Of a stretch of DNA of 7,603 nucleotides, positions 1-4,910 are shown in pieces (positions within the stretch are counted from its first letter, which is position 1; each line of letters begins with the position of its first letter). The notes under the pieces were generated by a model, which was given only the letters and a program-made list of their open reading frames with translations, searched no databases and was not told where the DNA came from. Source of the stretch: JBOGFC01 sp050742155 (GTDB lineage Bacteria; Actinomycetota; Acidimicrobiia; Spongiisociales; JALYHC01); contig JBOGFC010000095.1 of the NCBI GenBank assembly GCA_050742155.1, positions 1-7,603 of the forward strand, in the 5' to 3' direction. A program made the translations under genes and the position numbers.

Positions 1-394
1 AGGTAGGCCTGCGCGATCTGCCGCGTGGTCAGGCCGCCGACCGCGCGCAGCGTGAGTGCGACGGCCGAGGCCGGTGTCAAGGAAGGGTGCGCGCACAGGA
101 AGTAGAGCTGGAGCGTGTCGTCCGTCACCTCGCCCGGGCCGAGCATGGGCTCGCTCTCGACGAGCACCTCGCGGTGCCGTCGGGAGGTATCGGCGCGGGC
201 GGCGTCGAGGAACTTACGCCAGGCCACGGGACCAGCCAGCCCTTGGGATCCCGCGGCGGGTCGCCCGGCCACACGCGCACGGCCTCGACCAGGGCGTCCT
301 GCACGGCATCCTCGGCCGCCGCGAAGTCGGCTCCGCGACGGACGAGGATCCCGATCACGGTGGGGGTGAGGGTCCGCGGCAGGGCCTCGTCCAC
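1..394 (-). pseudogene. ECF42-type sigma factor (DUF6596 family), frameshifted and cut off by window edge
   Basis: This is the N-terminal part of an extracytoplasmic-function sigma-70 factor, which directs RNA polymerase to a small target regulon. Starting at GTG 394, the first 55 codons read as region 2: LVRRGADFAAAEDAVQDALVE, then DPKGWLV. After Val-55 (codon 230-232) the frame turns to nonsense. Moving by one base (GTG at 225-227) restores the family sequence VAWRKFLDAARADTSRR, then DDTLQLYFLCAHPSLTPAS, then ALTLRAVGGLTTRQIAQAY, and runs off position 1. Relatives read LVTVA at the junction, so one base is missing around 228-232. The HPSLTPAS/LRAVGGLTT block is characteristic of ECF42 factors, which carry a long C-terminal extension (outside the window). 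The start has GGAG at 404-407, nine bases upstream, inside the end of the DGPF gene, so the two genes are probably cotranscribed and translationally linked. A sequencing or assembly error in GGTCCCGTGG is as likely as a real mutation. Confidence 0.85.
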
Positions 395-400
395 CGTGCG

Positions 401-808
401 TCACTCCGTGATGGCCGGGGGCGCGGCCAGGAACGGGCGCACCTCGAGCCACTCGTGGATCGGCTTCCCACCCGCACCCGGAGCCGCGGACAGCTCGCCG
501 GCCAGCTCGAGCGCCCGCGCGTAGGTCTCGACGTCGATCACCATCCAGCCGGCGATCAGGTCCTTGGTCTCCGCGAACGGGCCGTCGGTGACCGGCGACC
601 GTCCCTCGCCGTCGTAGCGGACGAACGTGCCCTCCGGGGAGAGCGCCTGACTGTCGACGAACTCGCCGGCGCCCTCGAGCCGAGCGGCGAAGTCCTGCAT
701 GTACATGCAGTGGGCCGAAACTTCCTCCGGCGTCCACTGGTCCATCGGCACGTCGTTGACCGATGCCGGCGCGCCCCGGTAGTGCTTGAGCAGCAGGTAT
801 TTGGCCAT
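401..808 (-). CDS. DGPF / YciI-like domain protein (ECF42 partner)
   Basis: This 135-residue protein belongs to the YCII-related, DGPF-domain family: small dimeric ferredoxin-like alpha-beta proteins of unknown substrate. They are repeatedly found next to ECF42-type sigma factors and are thought to be their main regulon. Visible signatures are the N-terminal strand MAKYLLLKHYRG, PMDQWTPEE around residue 21, and the name-giving DGPF (residues 75-78) in VTDGPFAETKDLIAGW. Length is normal for the family. Two adjacent ATGs are possible (811 and 808). The second is preferred because AAGGAG at 815-820 then sits six bases upstream instead of three, and because relatives begin M-(A/K)-(K)-Y. The stop codon lies six bases before the sigma start, indicating one operon. 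A candidate ECF promoter lies 53-79 bases upstream. Catalytic function is unknown; roles as an enzyme or as a sensor linked to the sigma factor are both speculative. Confidence 0.93.
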   Translation of the reverse strand: MAKYLLLKHYRGAPASVNDVPMDQWTPEEVSAHCMYMQDFAARLEGAGEFVDSQALSPEGTFVRYDGEGRSPVTDGPFAETKDLIAGWMVIDVETYARALELAGELSAAPGAGGKPIHEWLEVRPFLAAPPAITE

Positions 809-830
809 CATGTTCTCCTTTTAGTGCGGT

Positions 831-848
831 ACGGCCCATTGTGGCCGT
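831..848 (-). other. Small hairpin in the leader of the DGPF gene
   Basis: ACGGCC (831-836) and GGCCGT (843-848) form a perfect 6-bp inverted repeat with a 6-base loop. It lies between the candidate ECF promoter and the ribosome binding site, so it would fold in the mRNA leader. No function can be assigned, and chance is possible in DNA this GC-rich. Confidence 0.35.
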
Positions 849-860
849 GTTCACTCCGGG

Positions 861-887
861 GACGGAGCCGCGCTCGGGTTCTCGACA
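861..887 (-). promoter_or_regulatory. Candidate ECF42-type promoter of the DGPF-sigma operon
   Basis: On the minus strand, TGTCGA (882-887) is followed by 17 bases and CGTC (861-864). From memory, the ECF42-dependent promoters characterised in Streptomyces have TGTCGA at -35 and CG(A/T)C at -10, and 17 bases is a normal ECF spacer. Both halves match, and the site lies just upstream of the expected target gene. Predicted transcription would start near 853-856, leaving a leader of roughly 45-50 bases. The match is read by eye; there is no expression evidence. Confidence 0.65.
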
Positions 888-983
888 TCCTACCGCGACA
901 TTTCCTGGTGGACTTCGATGACACCACGCACTCCGAGGCGCCACGGAGGCGGCACTGGGAGCCGCTTCGCGTCCGGGCGGCGC

Positions 984-1484
984 TCAGGCGCGCTGACGCT
1001 CCTCCCGCTGCCGGACCAGCTCCTCGACCGCGCTCGGTAGAATCGTCTCGAAGTCGATCAGCTTCGCCCACGTCGGGGTCACGACGATGCGGACCATGCC
1101 GTCGTGGTAGAGCGAACGCACCTCCGCCTCCCACGCGACCCGTTGCTCGGGCGTCATCTCGTAGGTGCTGGTCGCCTGGAGATACTCGTCCGGGATGCCA
1201 TCGACGAAGTCCAGCTCGGCCCGACCCCGGATGAGCAAGATCTTGGGCGGGTGCACTTCGGTGTCGATCGTCAGGGCAACCATCGGGTTCTCGCTCAAGG
1301 CCTGAAGCTTCGGAGCGTTCTTCGAAGTGCACATGACGATCTGCGAGCCGTTCCAGGTAAAGATGATCGGGACATTGCGGGGTGTGCCGTCCTTGGCGAC
1401 GTAGGCCAAGCGGGTCACGTCGCGGGCCAACAGTTCCTGACTGATCGGTCGGTTCAGAACCTCGGTGATCTCGTTCGGTTGCAC
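984..1484 (-). CDS. Pyridoxamine 5'-phosphate oxidase-fold (split-barrel flavin/F420-type) protein
   Basis: This 166-residue protein has the FMN-binding split beta-barrel fold of the PNPOx-like / flavin-F420 oxidoreductase superfamily. Characteristic parts are LAYVAKDGTPRNVPIIFTW (residues 27-45; strand, turn, strand), IVMCTSKNAPKLQALSENP (49-67; cofactor phosphate and dimer region), VALTIDT (69-75) and ILLIRGRAEL (82-91). The C-terminal helix is rich in Glu and Arg. The likely job is cytosolic redox chemistry with FMN or F420, or simple cofactor binding; the substrate cannot be read from the sequence, and true pyridoxamine-phosphate oxidase activity is unlikely at this length. The GTG start at 1484 is chosen because a strong GGGAGGA sits six bases upstream; the longer reading to 1520 puts the start upstream of this site and is unlikely. 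It shares strand with the VOC remnant (78 bases before it) and the DGPF gene (175 bases after it). Confidence 0.92.
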   Translation of the reverse strand: MQPNEITEVLNRPISQELLARDVTRLAYVAKDGTPRNVPIIFTWNGSQIVMCTSKNAPKLQALSENPMVALTIDTEVHPPKILLIRGRAELDFVDGIPDEYLQATSTYEMTPEQRVAWEAEVRSLYHDGMVRIVVTPTWAKLIDFETILPSAVEELVRQREERQRA

Positions 1485-1490
1485 GGTTAT

Positions 1491-1497
1491 TCCTCCC
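1491..1497 (-). promoter_or_regulatory. Ribosome binding site fixing the GTG start of the PNPOx-fold gene
   Basis: The minus strand reads GGGAGGA, then ATAACC, then GTG. This near-perfect Shine-Dalgarno at six-base spacing decides for the start at 1484 over the in-frame start at 1520. Confidence 0.8.
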
Positions 1498-1562
1498 GTT
1501 GTCGTTCTCGGTCCATCCAAGCGGATCGTTCTGGTTGGTCGCAGGTCGGCCGCGACGGGCCG

Positions 1563-1976
1563 TTAGCTGAGCTGCTCGGCCAACGCGACGATGATCCCCT
1601 CGGGACCGCGGACGTAGCAGAGCCGGTAGCTGTCCTGGTACTGCGCCACCTCTCCAACGAGTTCCGCGCTGTGGGCTCGCAGGCCGGCGACAGTGGCGTC
1701 GATGTCGTCGACGGCGAACATGATGCTACGTAGGCCCAGCGTGTTCCCCGTTGCGTTCTCCGGCTCAGCGCTGACCGCCGTCGGGGTATGGAACTTCGTC
1801 AGCTCAAGCCGGCCGTGGCCGTCCGGGGTCCGCATCATCGCGATGTCGACTCGGACGCCGTCGAGCCCGACGACACGGTCCACCCAACGTCCCTCGATCG
1901 GCGCCTCGCCCGATAGCGCATAACGCGCGGCTCTCAAGCCCGAAGACGGTCGAGTCACCCATCCGGGATCCGGCAA
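1563..1976 (-). pseudogene. VOC (glyoxalase/bleomycin-resistance-like) protein lacking its N-terminal part
   Basis: From about residue 23 on, the reading frame is a clear VOC-superfamily protein: GEAPIEGRWVDRVVGLDGVR, DIAMMRTPDGHGRLELTKFH, then the second beta-alpha-beta module LGLRSIMFAVDDIDATVAGL and AQYQDSYRLCYVRGPEGIIV, ending AEQLS. Relatives are about 145 residues and begin with a strand and helix (DHVGIVV-DDL... FF-ELGLELEG). That segment, including the usual first-module metal ligand, is absent; residues 1-22 here resemble nothing in the family. No other frame over 1916-1980 restores it. A TTG at 1976 with GAGGAG six bases upstream could still drive translation of the 137-residue product, so it may be a truncated expressed gene rather than a dead one. 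The broken end is 54 bases from a copy of a dispersed repeat. The intact glutamate in LELTKF is the only recognisable metal ligand of the first module. The substrate of this family is unknown. Confidence 0.75.
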
Positions 1977-1982
1977 TCGGCG

Positions 1983-1988
1983 CTCCTC
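1983..1988 (-). promoter_or_regulatory. Shine-Dalgarno-like GAGGAG before TTG 1976
   Basis: GAGGAG lies six bases before the TTG that opens the shortened VOC frame. It is the only evidence that the truncated frame could be translated; it may be accidental. Confidence 0.4.
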
Positions 1989-2029
1989 TTCCGTTATCTA
2001 GGAGATTGGACGTGAGGGTCTCCTTGAGG

Positions 2030-2066
2030 AGGCAGCGGAGCAGGGTGAACGTGCGTGAATACCTCC
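2030..2066 (+). repeat. Dispersed imperfect 37-bp direct repeat, copy 1
   Basis: This stretch aligns without gaps to 4023-4059 at 29 of 37 positions. The shared blocks in order are AGGCAGC, CAGGGTGAA, GTGC, AATACC and CC. It lies between the end of the PP-loop ATPase gene and the broken start of the VOC gene. It may be an eroded end of an insertion element; the second copy lies just beyond the transposase relic. Confidence 0.6.
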
Positions 2067-2108
2067 TGAGAGCACCTCGGGGCGGAATGCCCCCACCCGG
2101 GTTCCGGA

Positions 2109-2134
2109 GGGTCCACCCTGATGTGGGTGGACCC
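2109..2134 (-). terminator. Strong hairpin downstream of the PP-loop ATPase gene
   Basis: GGGTCCACCC (2109-2118) and GGGTGGACCC (2125-2134) form a perfect 10-bp inverted repeat with a 6-base loop. It starts 28 bases after the stop codon of the minus-strand ATPase gene, where a terminator is expected. There is no U-run on either strand, so this would be a U-less terminator of the kind proposed in high-GC bacteria, or an mRNA-end stabiliser. Confidence 0.55.
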
Positions 2135-2162
2135 CCTGCGATAGAGCGGATCCCCGGGACGC

Positions 2163-2816
2163 TCACCCGGGAGTCAGGTCGGCCCACCAGAAGCCGTCCC
2201 GTTCGATCAGCTCGCCGGTGGCTACGGGGATGGGTTGAGGAAAGGCCGGGCCCGCCCAGCAGAAGGTGTGGAACTCGCCTCGTTCGCCCAGTGGGTCGAT
2301 CCCGGCGGGGAGCTCGGCAGGGTCCCAGCTCTGCCCGGCGAACGAAGGGTCCAGCTGTGAAGGGTCGACGCAGGTGATGACGGCGCGTACGCCGGACCTG
2401 AGCATCCGTGCAGCCAGCTCGTCGGTGCCCTTCTCCCCACACCAGATCGGGAACAGTGGCTCGATCCCAGTCGGCGCCAGCATCGCCTCCCGGTAGGCGC
2501 GCACATCCGCTAGGAACAGATCACCGAAGGCGACATGGGTGATGCCCTCCGCCACGGCTCGCTCGATGGCTTCGCCCATCCGCCGTTCGTACTCATCGTT
2601 GGGGCACGGGGAGGGGAGCGGCACTTCCCACACCGGCAATCCCACGGCCTCCGCCTGGGCGTGGAGCAGCTCCCGGCGAACCCCCTGCATCGACACCCTG
2701 CCCACCTCCTCGTTGATGGTGGTGAGAAGGCCGACCACTTCGGTGCCTTCATGGCGCAGAGTGTGAAGCGTCCACGCCGAGTCCTTCCCCGACGACCACG
2801 ACAGCAGTACCCGCAT
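2163..2816 (-). CDS. Diphthine--ammonia ligase-like (DPH6/DUF71, MJ0570-type) PP-loop ATPase
   Basis: This 217-residue protein is a member of the adenine nucleotide alpha-hydrolase superfamily related to eukaryotic/archaeal DPH6, which amidates diphthine on elongation factor 2 using ATP and ammonium. The N-terminal PP-loop is LLSWSSGKDSAW (residues 4-15). The family middle is VRRELLHAQAEAVGLPVWEV (46-65), then HVAFGDLFLADVRAYRE (94-110), PLFPIWCGEKGTDELA (120-135) and AVITCVDPSQLD (145-156). The C-terminal signature is GERGEFHTFCWAGPAF (177-192). Bacteria have no diphthamide, so the bacterial substrate is unknown; an ATP-dependent amidation or ligation of another acceptor is an inference. ATG 2816 is chosen because relatives start MRVLLSWSSGKDS; an in-frame ATG at 2912 would add 32 residues unlike the family. 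No Shine-Dalgarno precedes 2816; a TACTCT at 2826-2831 would suit a near-leaderless transcript. It is divergent from the DUF1801 gene. Confidence 0.88.
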   Translation of the reverse strand: MRVLLSWSSGKDSAWTLHTLRHEGTEVVGLLTTINEEVGRVSMQGVRRELLHAQAEAVGLPVWEVPLPSPCPNDEYERRMGEAIERAVAEGITHVAFGDLFLADVRAYREAMLAPTGIEPLFPIWCGEKGTDELAARMLRSGVRAVITCVDPSQLDPSFAGQSWDPAELPAGIDPLGERGEFHTFCWAGPAFPQPIPVATGELIERDGFWWADLTPG

Positions 2817-3153
2817 GGCGGGGCCAGAGTAGATGAGGCTGCCACCGGCAAGACAACCAGCGGAGGGAACCGCGCTCGGGCACATTCGGACACGCTCCGT
2901 GACCGGTTGCATGAGTGCACGCGCCCCTTGAGGTCATGCCGATAGGTGCGGTCTGGCTACGTGCTCGTTACTGCTCGTGATCAGGTGATCTGAGCGCGCC
3001 GAGATTGCTTCGCTGACCCGCTCCCGAGGAGGCACTAGCGCGCGGATAGGCTCAACCACATGACACGCCTCGGTCCGTCACAGGGGGAGAACCAGCGGTC
3101 GCTATGGCGGGTCCGGCTAGCTAGAACGACGTCACCAAGTAGGGGGACCGACC
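2817..3153. other. 337-bp divergent intergenic region
   Basis: This separates the minus-strand PP-loop ATPase and the plus-strand DUF1801 gene and should hold both promoters. I cannot identify a convincing -35/-10 pair for either. Visible small elements are a 7-base direct repeat TGCTCGT at 2962-2968 and 2972-2978, and the perfect palindrome CTAGCTAG at 3117-3124 just before the DUF1801 ribosome binding site. No protein family is recognisable in any frame. Confidence 0.5.
3141..3147 (+). promoter_or_regulatory. Ribosome binding site of the DUF1801 gene
   Basis: AGGGGGA is followed by six bases (CCGACC) and ATG 3154, a good Shine-Dalgarno that supports this start. Confidence 0.7.
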
Positions 3154-3552
3154 ATGAAATACGCCGCCGACCCACGGGTTGACACGTACATTGATGCCCT
3201 GCCCGATTGGCAGCAGGCAATCTGCCATCAGGTCCGCGATCTTGTCCATGCCGCCGACCGCGAGGTTACGGAAACCATCAAGTTCACCAACCGTCCGTAT
3301 TTCGTGTTGCAGGGCAACATCTGCGCCCTGTTGGCGGCGAAGGACCACGTCAACGTCTTCCTCTACGACGGCGCCATCGTCCCTGATCCCGAACGAATCA
3401 TCACCGCCGGCCACGACAACACGACCGCCCGCACCGTGGCCGTCCGCCGCGGCGAAACCGTCAACGCGCCCGCCCTCACCGCCATGTTCAAGCAGATCAT
3501 CGCCAACAACCGCGCCGGCGGCTGGCGCAAGTTGAAGCGCGAAGGCCACTGA
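3154..3552 (+). CDS. DUF1801 (YdhG-like) domain protein
   Basis: This 132-residue cytosolic protein of the DUF1801 family shares its fold with YdhG/YjbR/CyaY-like proteins. The whole length fits the family: DPRVDTYIDALPDWQQAICH at the N terminus, VRDLVHAADREVTETIKF (residues 27-44), PYFVLQGNICALLAAKDHVN (48-67), VFLYDGAIVPDPERIITAGH, then TARTVAVRRGETVNAPALTA and the basic C-terminal IIANNRAGGWRKLKREGH. No membrane segment or signal peptide is present. The molecular function is not established; family members are often annotated as possible iron- or nucleotide-related chaperone-like proteins, without firm evidence. The start is supported by AGGGGGA six bases upstream. It stands alone on the plus strand, divergent from the PP-loop ATPase, with a small hairpin after its stop. 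The sequence just past its stop merges into eroded mobile-element DNA. Confidence 0.93.
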   Translation: MKYAADPRVDTYIDALPDWQQAICHQVRDLVHAADREVTETIKFTNRPYFVLQGNICALLAAKDHVNVFLYDGAIVPDPERIITAGHDNTTARTVAVRRGETVNAPALTAMFKQIIANNRAGGWRKLKREGH

Positions 3553-3576
3553 AATTCACGTCATTTGAGCCAGCAG

Positions 3577-3592
3577 GCCGATCGGGATCGGC
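3577..3592 (+). terminator. Hairpin after the DUF1801 gene
   Basis: GCCGAT and ATCGGC form a 6-bp perfect stem with a CGGG loop, 24 bases after the stop codon at 3552. No U-run follows. The position fits a weak terminator, but a chance palindrome is also plausible. Confidence 0.4.
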
Positions 3593-3740
3593 GACCCGGC
3601 GAACTCGTCAACGCGGCGGGCCGATGTTTACCATTCACGGGACACCGAACCGGTCAACGCACATGCCGAATTCATCGCCCCACATCTGCTTCTCTAGAGG
3701 GACGGAGACGGTGCCGCCCGTGGACAGCTTCTCCCGATAA

Positions 3741-3989
3741 TGGGCGCCGCGCGACCTGCCGATACTTCGGGATCACCCCTACGAGAGGCCGCAACCCGGC
3801 CACCAAGTACAGGTGGACGTCAGGTTCATCACGCCGATCGGAGCCGCTGGCAAGAAGTTCTACGAGTTCACGACACCACTCTTGCCGGGCCTCTTCGACC
3901 CGCCCATAACGACGCTCGCCGAGATCCTCCATGAGGGAACCCGCTCAGGATTCGGTATTAGGTGCAGGTGTTCTGGTTGGGTGTCGTGA
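3741..3989 (+). pseudogene. Relic of an IS481-type transposase (integrase core fragment)
   Basis: In the frame opened after the stop at 3738-3740, codons 3780-3872 read YERPQPGHQVQVDVRFITPI, then GAAGKKFYEFT. This matches the start of the retroviral-integrase-like catalytic domain of IS481/IS3-related transposases, where relatives read RYERPxPGHQVQVDVKF...KFYQFTAIDDCTR. The aspartate of VDV (codon 3816-3818) is the first catalytic acidic residue. Resemblance stops abruptly after FYEFT, and the frame ends at 3987-3989. The N-terminal helix-turn-helix and the remaining catalytic residues are missing, so it cannot be active. Only about 31 residues support the assignment; the outer limits given are those of the open frame, not of proven homology. 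Confidence 0.62.
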
Positions 3990-4022
3990 GGCCACGGCCC
4001 CATCGCGAACGCCCAATGGCAA

Positions 4023-4059
4023 AGGCAGCTCACCAGGGTGAATGTGCACAAATACCACC
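4023..4059 (+). repeat. Dispersed imperfect 37-bp direct repeat, copy 2
   Basis: This is the partner of 2030-2066: same orientation, no gaps, 29 of 37 positions identical. It lies 34 bases beyond the end of the transposase relic frame and 40 bases before the hairpin of the methyltransferase gene. Its location suggests an insertion-element end. Confidence 0.6.
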
Positions 4060-4098
4060 CGGCGCTTAGCCGCAATTCCGAGGACCCTGAGTCGGATA

Positions 4099-4113
4099 GG
4101 CGGGTAACCCGCC
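4099..4113 (-). terminator. Hairpin directly after the methyltransferase stop codon
   Basis: GGCGGG and CCCGCC flank a 3-base loop; on the minus strand the stem begins with the base after the TAG stop (4114-4116). It is a compact, all-GC stem followed by TATCCG rather than a U-run. Position and stability suggest a terminator for the methyltransferase gene. Confidence 0.5.
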
Positions 4114-4854
4114 CTAGGCAGGTTGCAGCACGCCGATATAGAGCGACTCGTCCTCGCGGAGAACCTTTACTAACTGCCACCCGGTCCCGTCGGCCAGGTT
4201 GCCCATCTCTTCTGGCGATACGCGCAGGAAGTCGAACCAGGGGGTAGCGAACCGGCGGTAACGGATCCTGATCCGGAAGTGGCCAGGCAGCCGTCCCTCC
4301 TCCACGTTGCGCTGCATGTAGCTGAGGCGATCAGGATCAGAAGTGGCCCGGGGGTCACGGCTCGCCCCGAGCAGCCGTCCGCCCTGGCGCATCATCTCCC
4401 GCAGGCGTCGGAAGGTTTCCCGGGCCTCCTCTGGTGCCCCGAGGAGGCCGAAGTTGCCCCCCAGCATGAGGATGGTGTCGAAGTTGCCGAGCTCCGATCC
4501 CAACTCCTGGAGCGCCTGGAGGTGAGCCTGGGAAAGCCCTCGGCGGTTACAAGCCTGGATGGCTCCTGGCGAGTTGTCGATGCCAACCACCTCGTGGCCC
4601 AAGGACCGGAGGTGCAGCATGAACCGCCCGGCTCCGCAGCCGATATCAAGTACTCGACCCGAGACGAAGGCCATGGCGTCTCGCTCTACCTGACGCCATT
4701 GCGCGTATTGAGCCAAGTACAGCTCCGGTCCCGCTCCGAGGCCCACGTAGCCGTCGTCCCGCTCCACGACCTCCAAAGTTGGCTGGCCATCGAGGGCGTC
4801 GAGCATGGCTTGTCCGTAGGCGTCCTCTTCGGGCAGGAGCACGCGATCCGCCAT
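4114..4854 (-). CDS. Class I SAM-dependent methyltransferase
   Basis: This 246-residue cytosolic protein has a Rossmann-type methyltransferase domain. Motif I, the SAM glycine loop, is VLDIGCGAGR (residues 68-77). The acidic end of strand 2 is GIDNSPGAI (91-99, Asp-93 expected to bind the SAM ribose), and the motif IV region is FDTILMLGGNFGLLG (125-139). FRRLREMMRQGGRLLGASRD (148-167) forms the usual helix and strand after it. Residues 1-60 form an N-terminal cap (PEEDAYGQAMLDAL..., ELYLAQYAQW) and 180-246 a C-terminal beta section (FRIRIRYRRFATPWFDFLRV). The methyl acceptor cannot be named. The ATG at 4854 is the only good start near the domain; its Shine-Dalgarno is weak (AGGG about 12 bases upstream). 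It diverges from the acetyltransferase gene across 189 bases and may share control with it. Confidence 0.93.
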   Translation of the reverse strand: MADRVLLPEEDAYGQAMLDALDGQPTLEVVERDDGYVGLGAGPELYLAQYAQWRQVERDAMAFVSGRVLDIGCGAGRFMLHLRSLGHEVVGIDNSPGAIQACNRRGLSQAHLQALQELGSELGNFDTILMLGGNFGLLGAPEEARETFRRLREMMRQGGRLLGASRDPRATSDPDRLSYMQRNVEEGRLPGHFRIRIRYRRFATPWFDFLRVSPEEMGNLADGTGWQLVKVLREDESLYIGVLQPA

Positions 4855-4894
4855 GCAAGAGTTCTACCCTGATTGGGGGCTCGTGGACAGCGAG

Positions 4895-4910
4895 ACCGGG
4901 TCGATCCGGT
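4895..4910. promoter_or_regulatory. 16-bp near-palindrome in the methyltransferase/acetyltransferase spacer
   Basis: ACCGGGTCGATCCGGT is symmetric at seven of eight base pairs around a TCGA centre. It sits 41 bases upstream of the methyltransferase start, in the spacer between two divergent genes, where a dimeric repressor or activator could bind. No regulator gene is adjacent; this is an inference from symmetry and position only. Confidence 0.4.

Larger units (their letters stand above)
3553..4113. other. 561-bp gene-poor segment of eroded mobile-element DNA
   Basis: This stretch between the DUF1801 and methyltransferase genes has no intact gene. It contains a hairpin at 3577-3592, a transposase relic at 3741-3989, a dispersed repeat copy at 4023-4059 and a hairpin at 4099-4113. 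Both strands carry accidental open frames without family resemblance. ATTCAC followed by TGAGC occurs near the left end (3555-3570, plus strand) and, inverted, near the right end (about 4029-4042). This could be a worn pair of insertion-element ends about 490 bp apart. Confidence 0.5.

Noticed and set aside
56..1234. 392-codon open frame on the plus strand
   Set aside because: It lies antisense to the sigma, DGPF and PNPOx-fold genes, is full of Arg, Pro and Ala, and resembles no family; high GC makes such shadow frames common.
808..1332. 174-codon minus-strand frame overlapping the PNPOx-fold gene
   Set aside because: It is an out-of-frame reading of a well-supported gene, with low-complexity Arg/Gly/Ser composition and no recognisable domain.
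1547..1562. Hairpin CGGCC/GGCCG right after the VOC stop codon
   Set aside because: It has only five base pairs and no U-run; in DNA this GC-rich it is too weak to call a terminator.
1804..2442. 212-codon minus-strand frame spanning the VOC start and the end of the PP-loop ATPase gene
   Set aside because: It overlaps two recognisable genes in a different frame. I tested it as a source of the missing VOC N terminus; apart from a short GLE match it does not fit.
2817..2912. 32-residue N-terminal extension of the PP-loop ATPase from ATG 2912
   Set aside because: Relatives begin at MRVLLSWSSGKDS; the extension has no family match and no better ribosome binding site.
2962..2978. Pair of TGCTCGT direct repeats, considered as an operator or the start of an array
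   Set aside because: There are only two copies, without extension or symmetry, so no CRISPR or iteron structure is supported.
3060..3182. Short plus-strand frame of about 40 codons overlapping the DUF1801 start
   Set aside because: It has no Shine-Dalgarno before its ATG and no recognisable sequence; overlap with the supported start is most likely chance.
3565..3909. Plus-strand 114-codon frame, and the opposing minus-strand 86-codon frame at 3672-3932
   Set aside because: Neither resembles a family; the integrase-like peptide is in a third frame (3741-3989), so these are accidental.
4279..4872. 197-codon plus-strand frame antisense to the methyltransferase
   Set aside because: The minus-strand gene has clear SAM-binding motifs across the same bases; this is a shadow.
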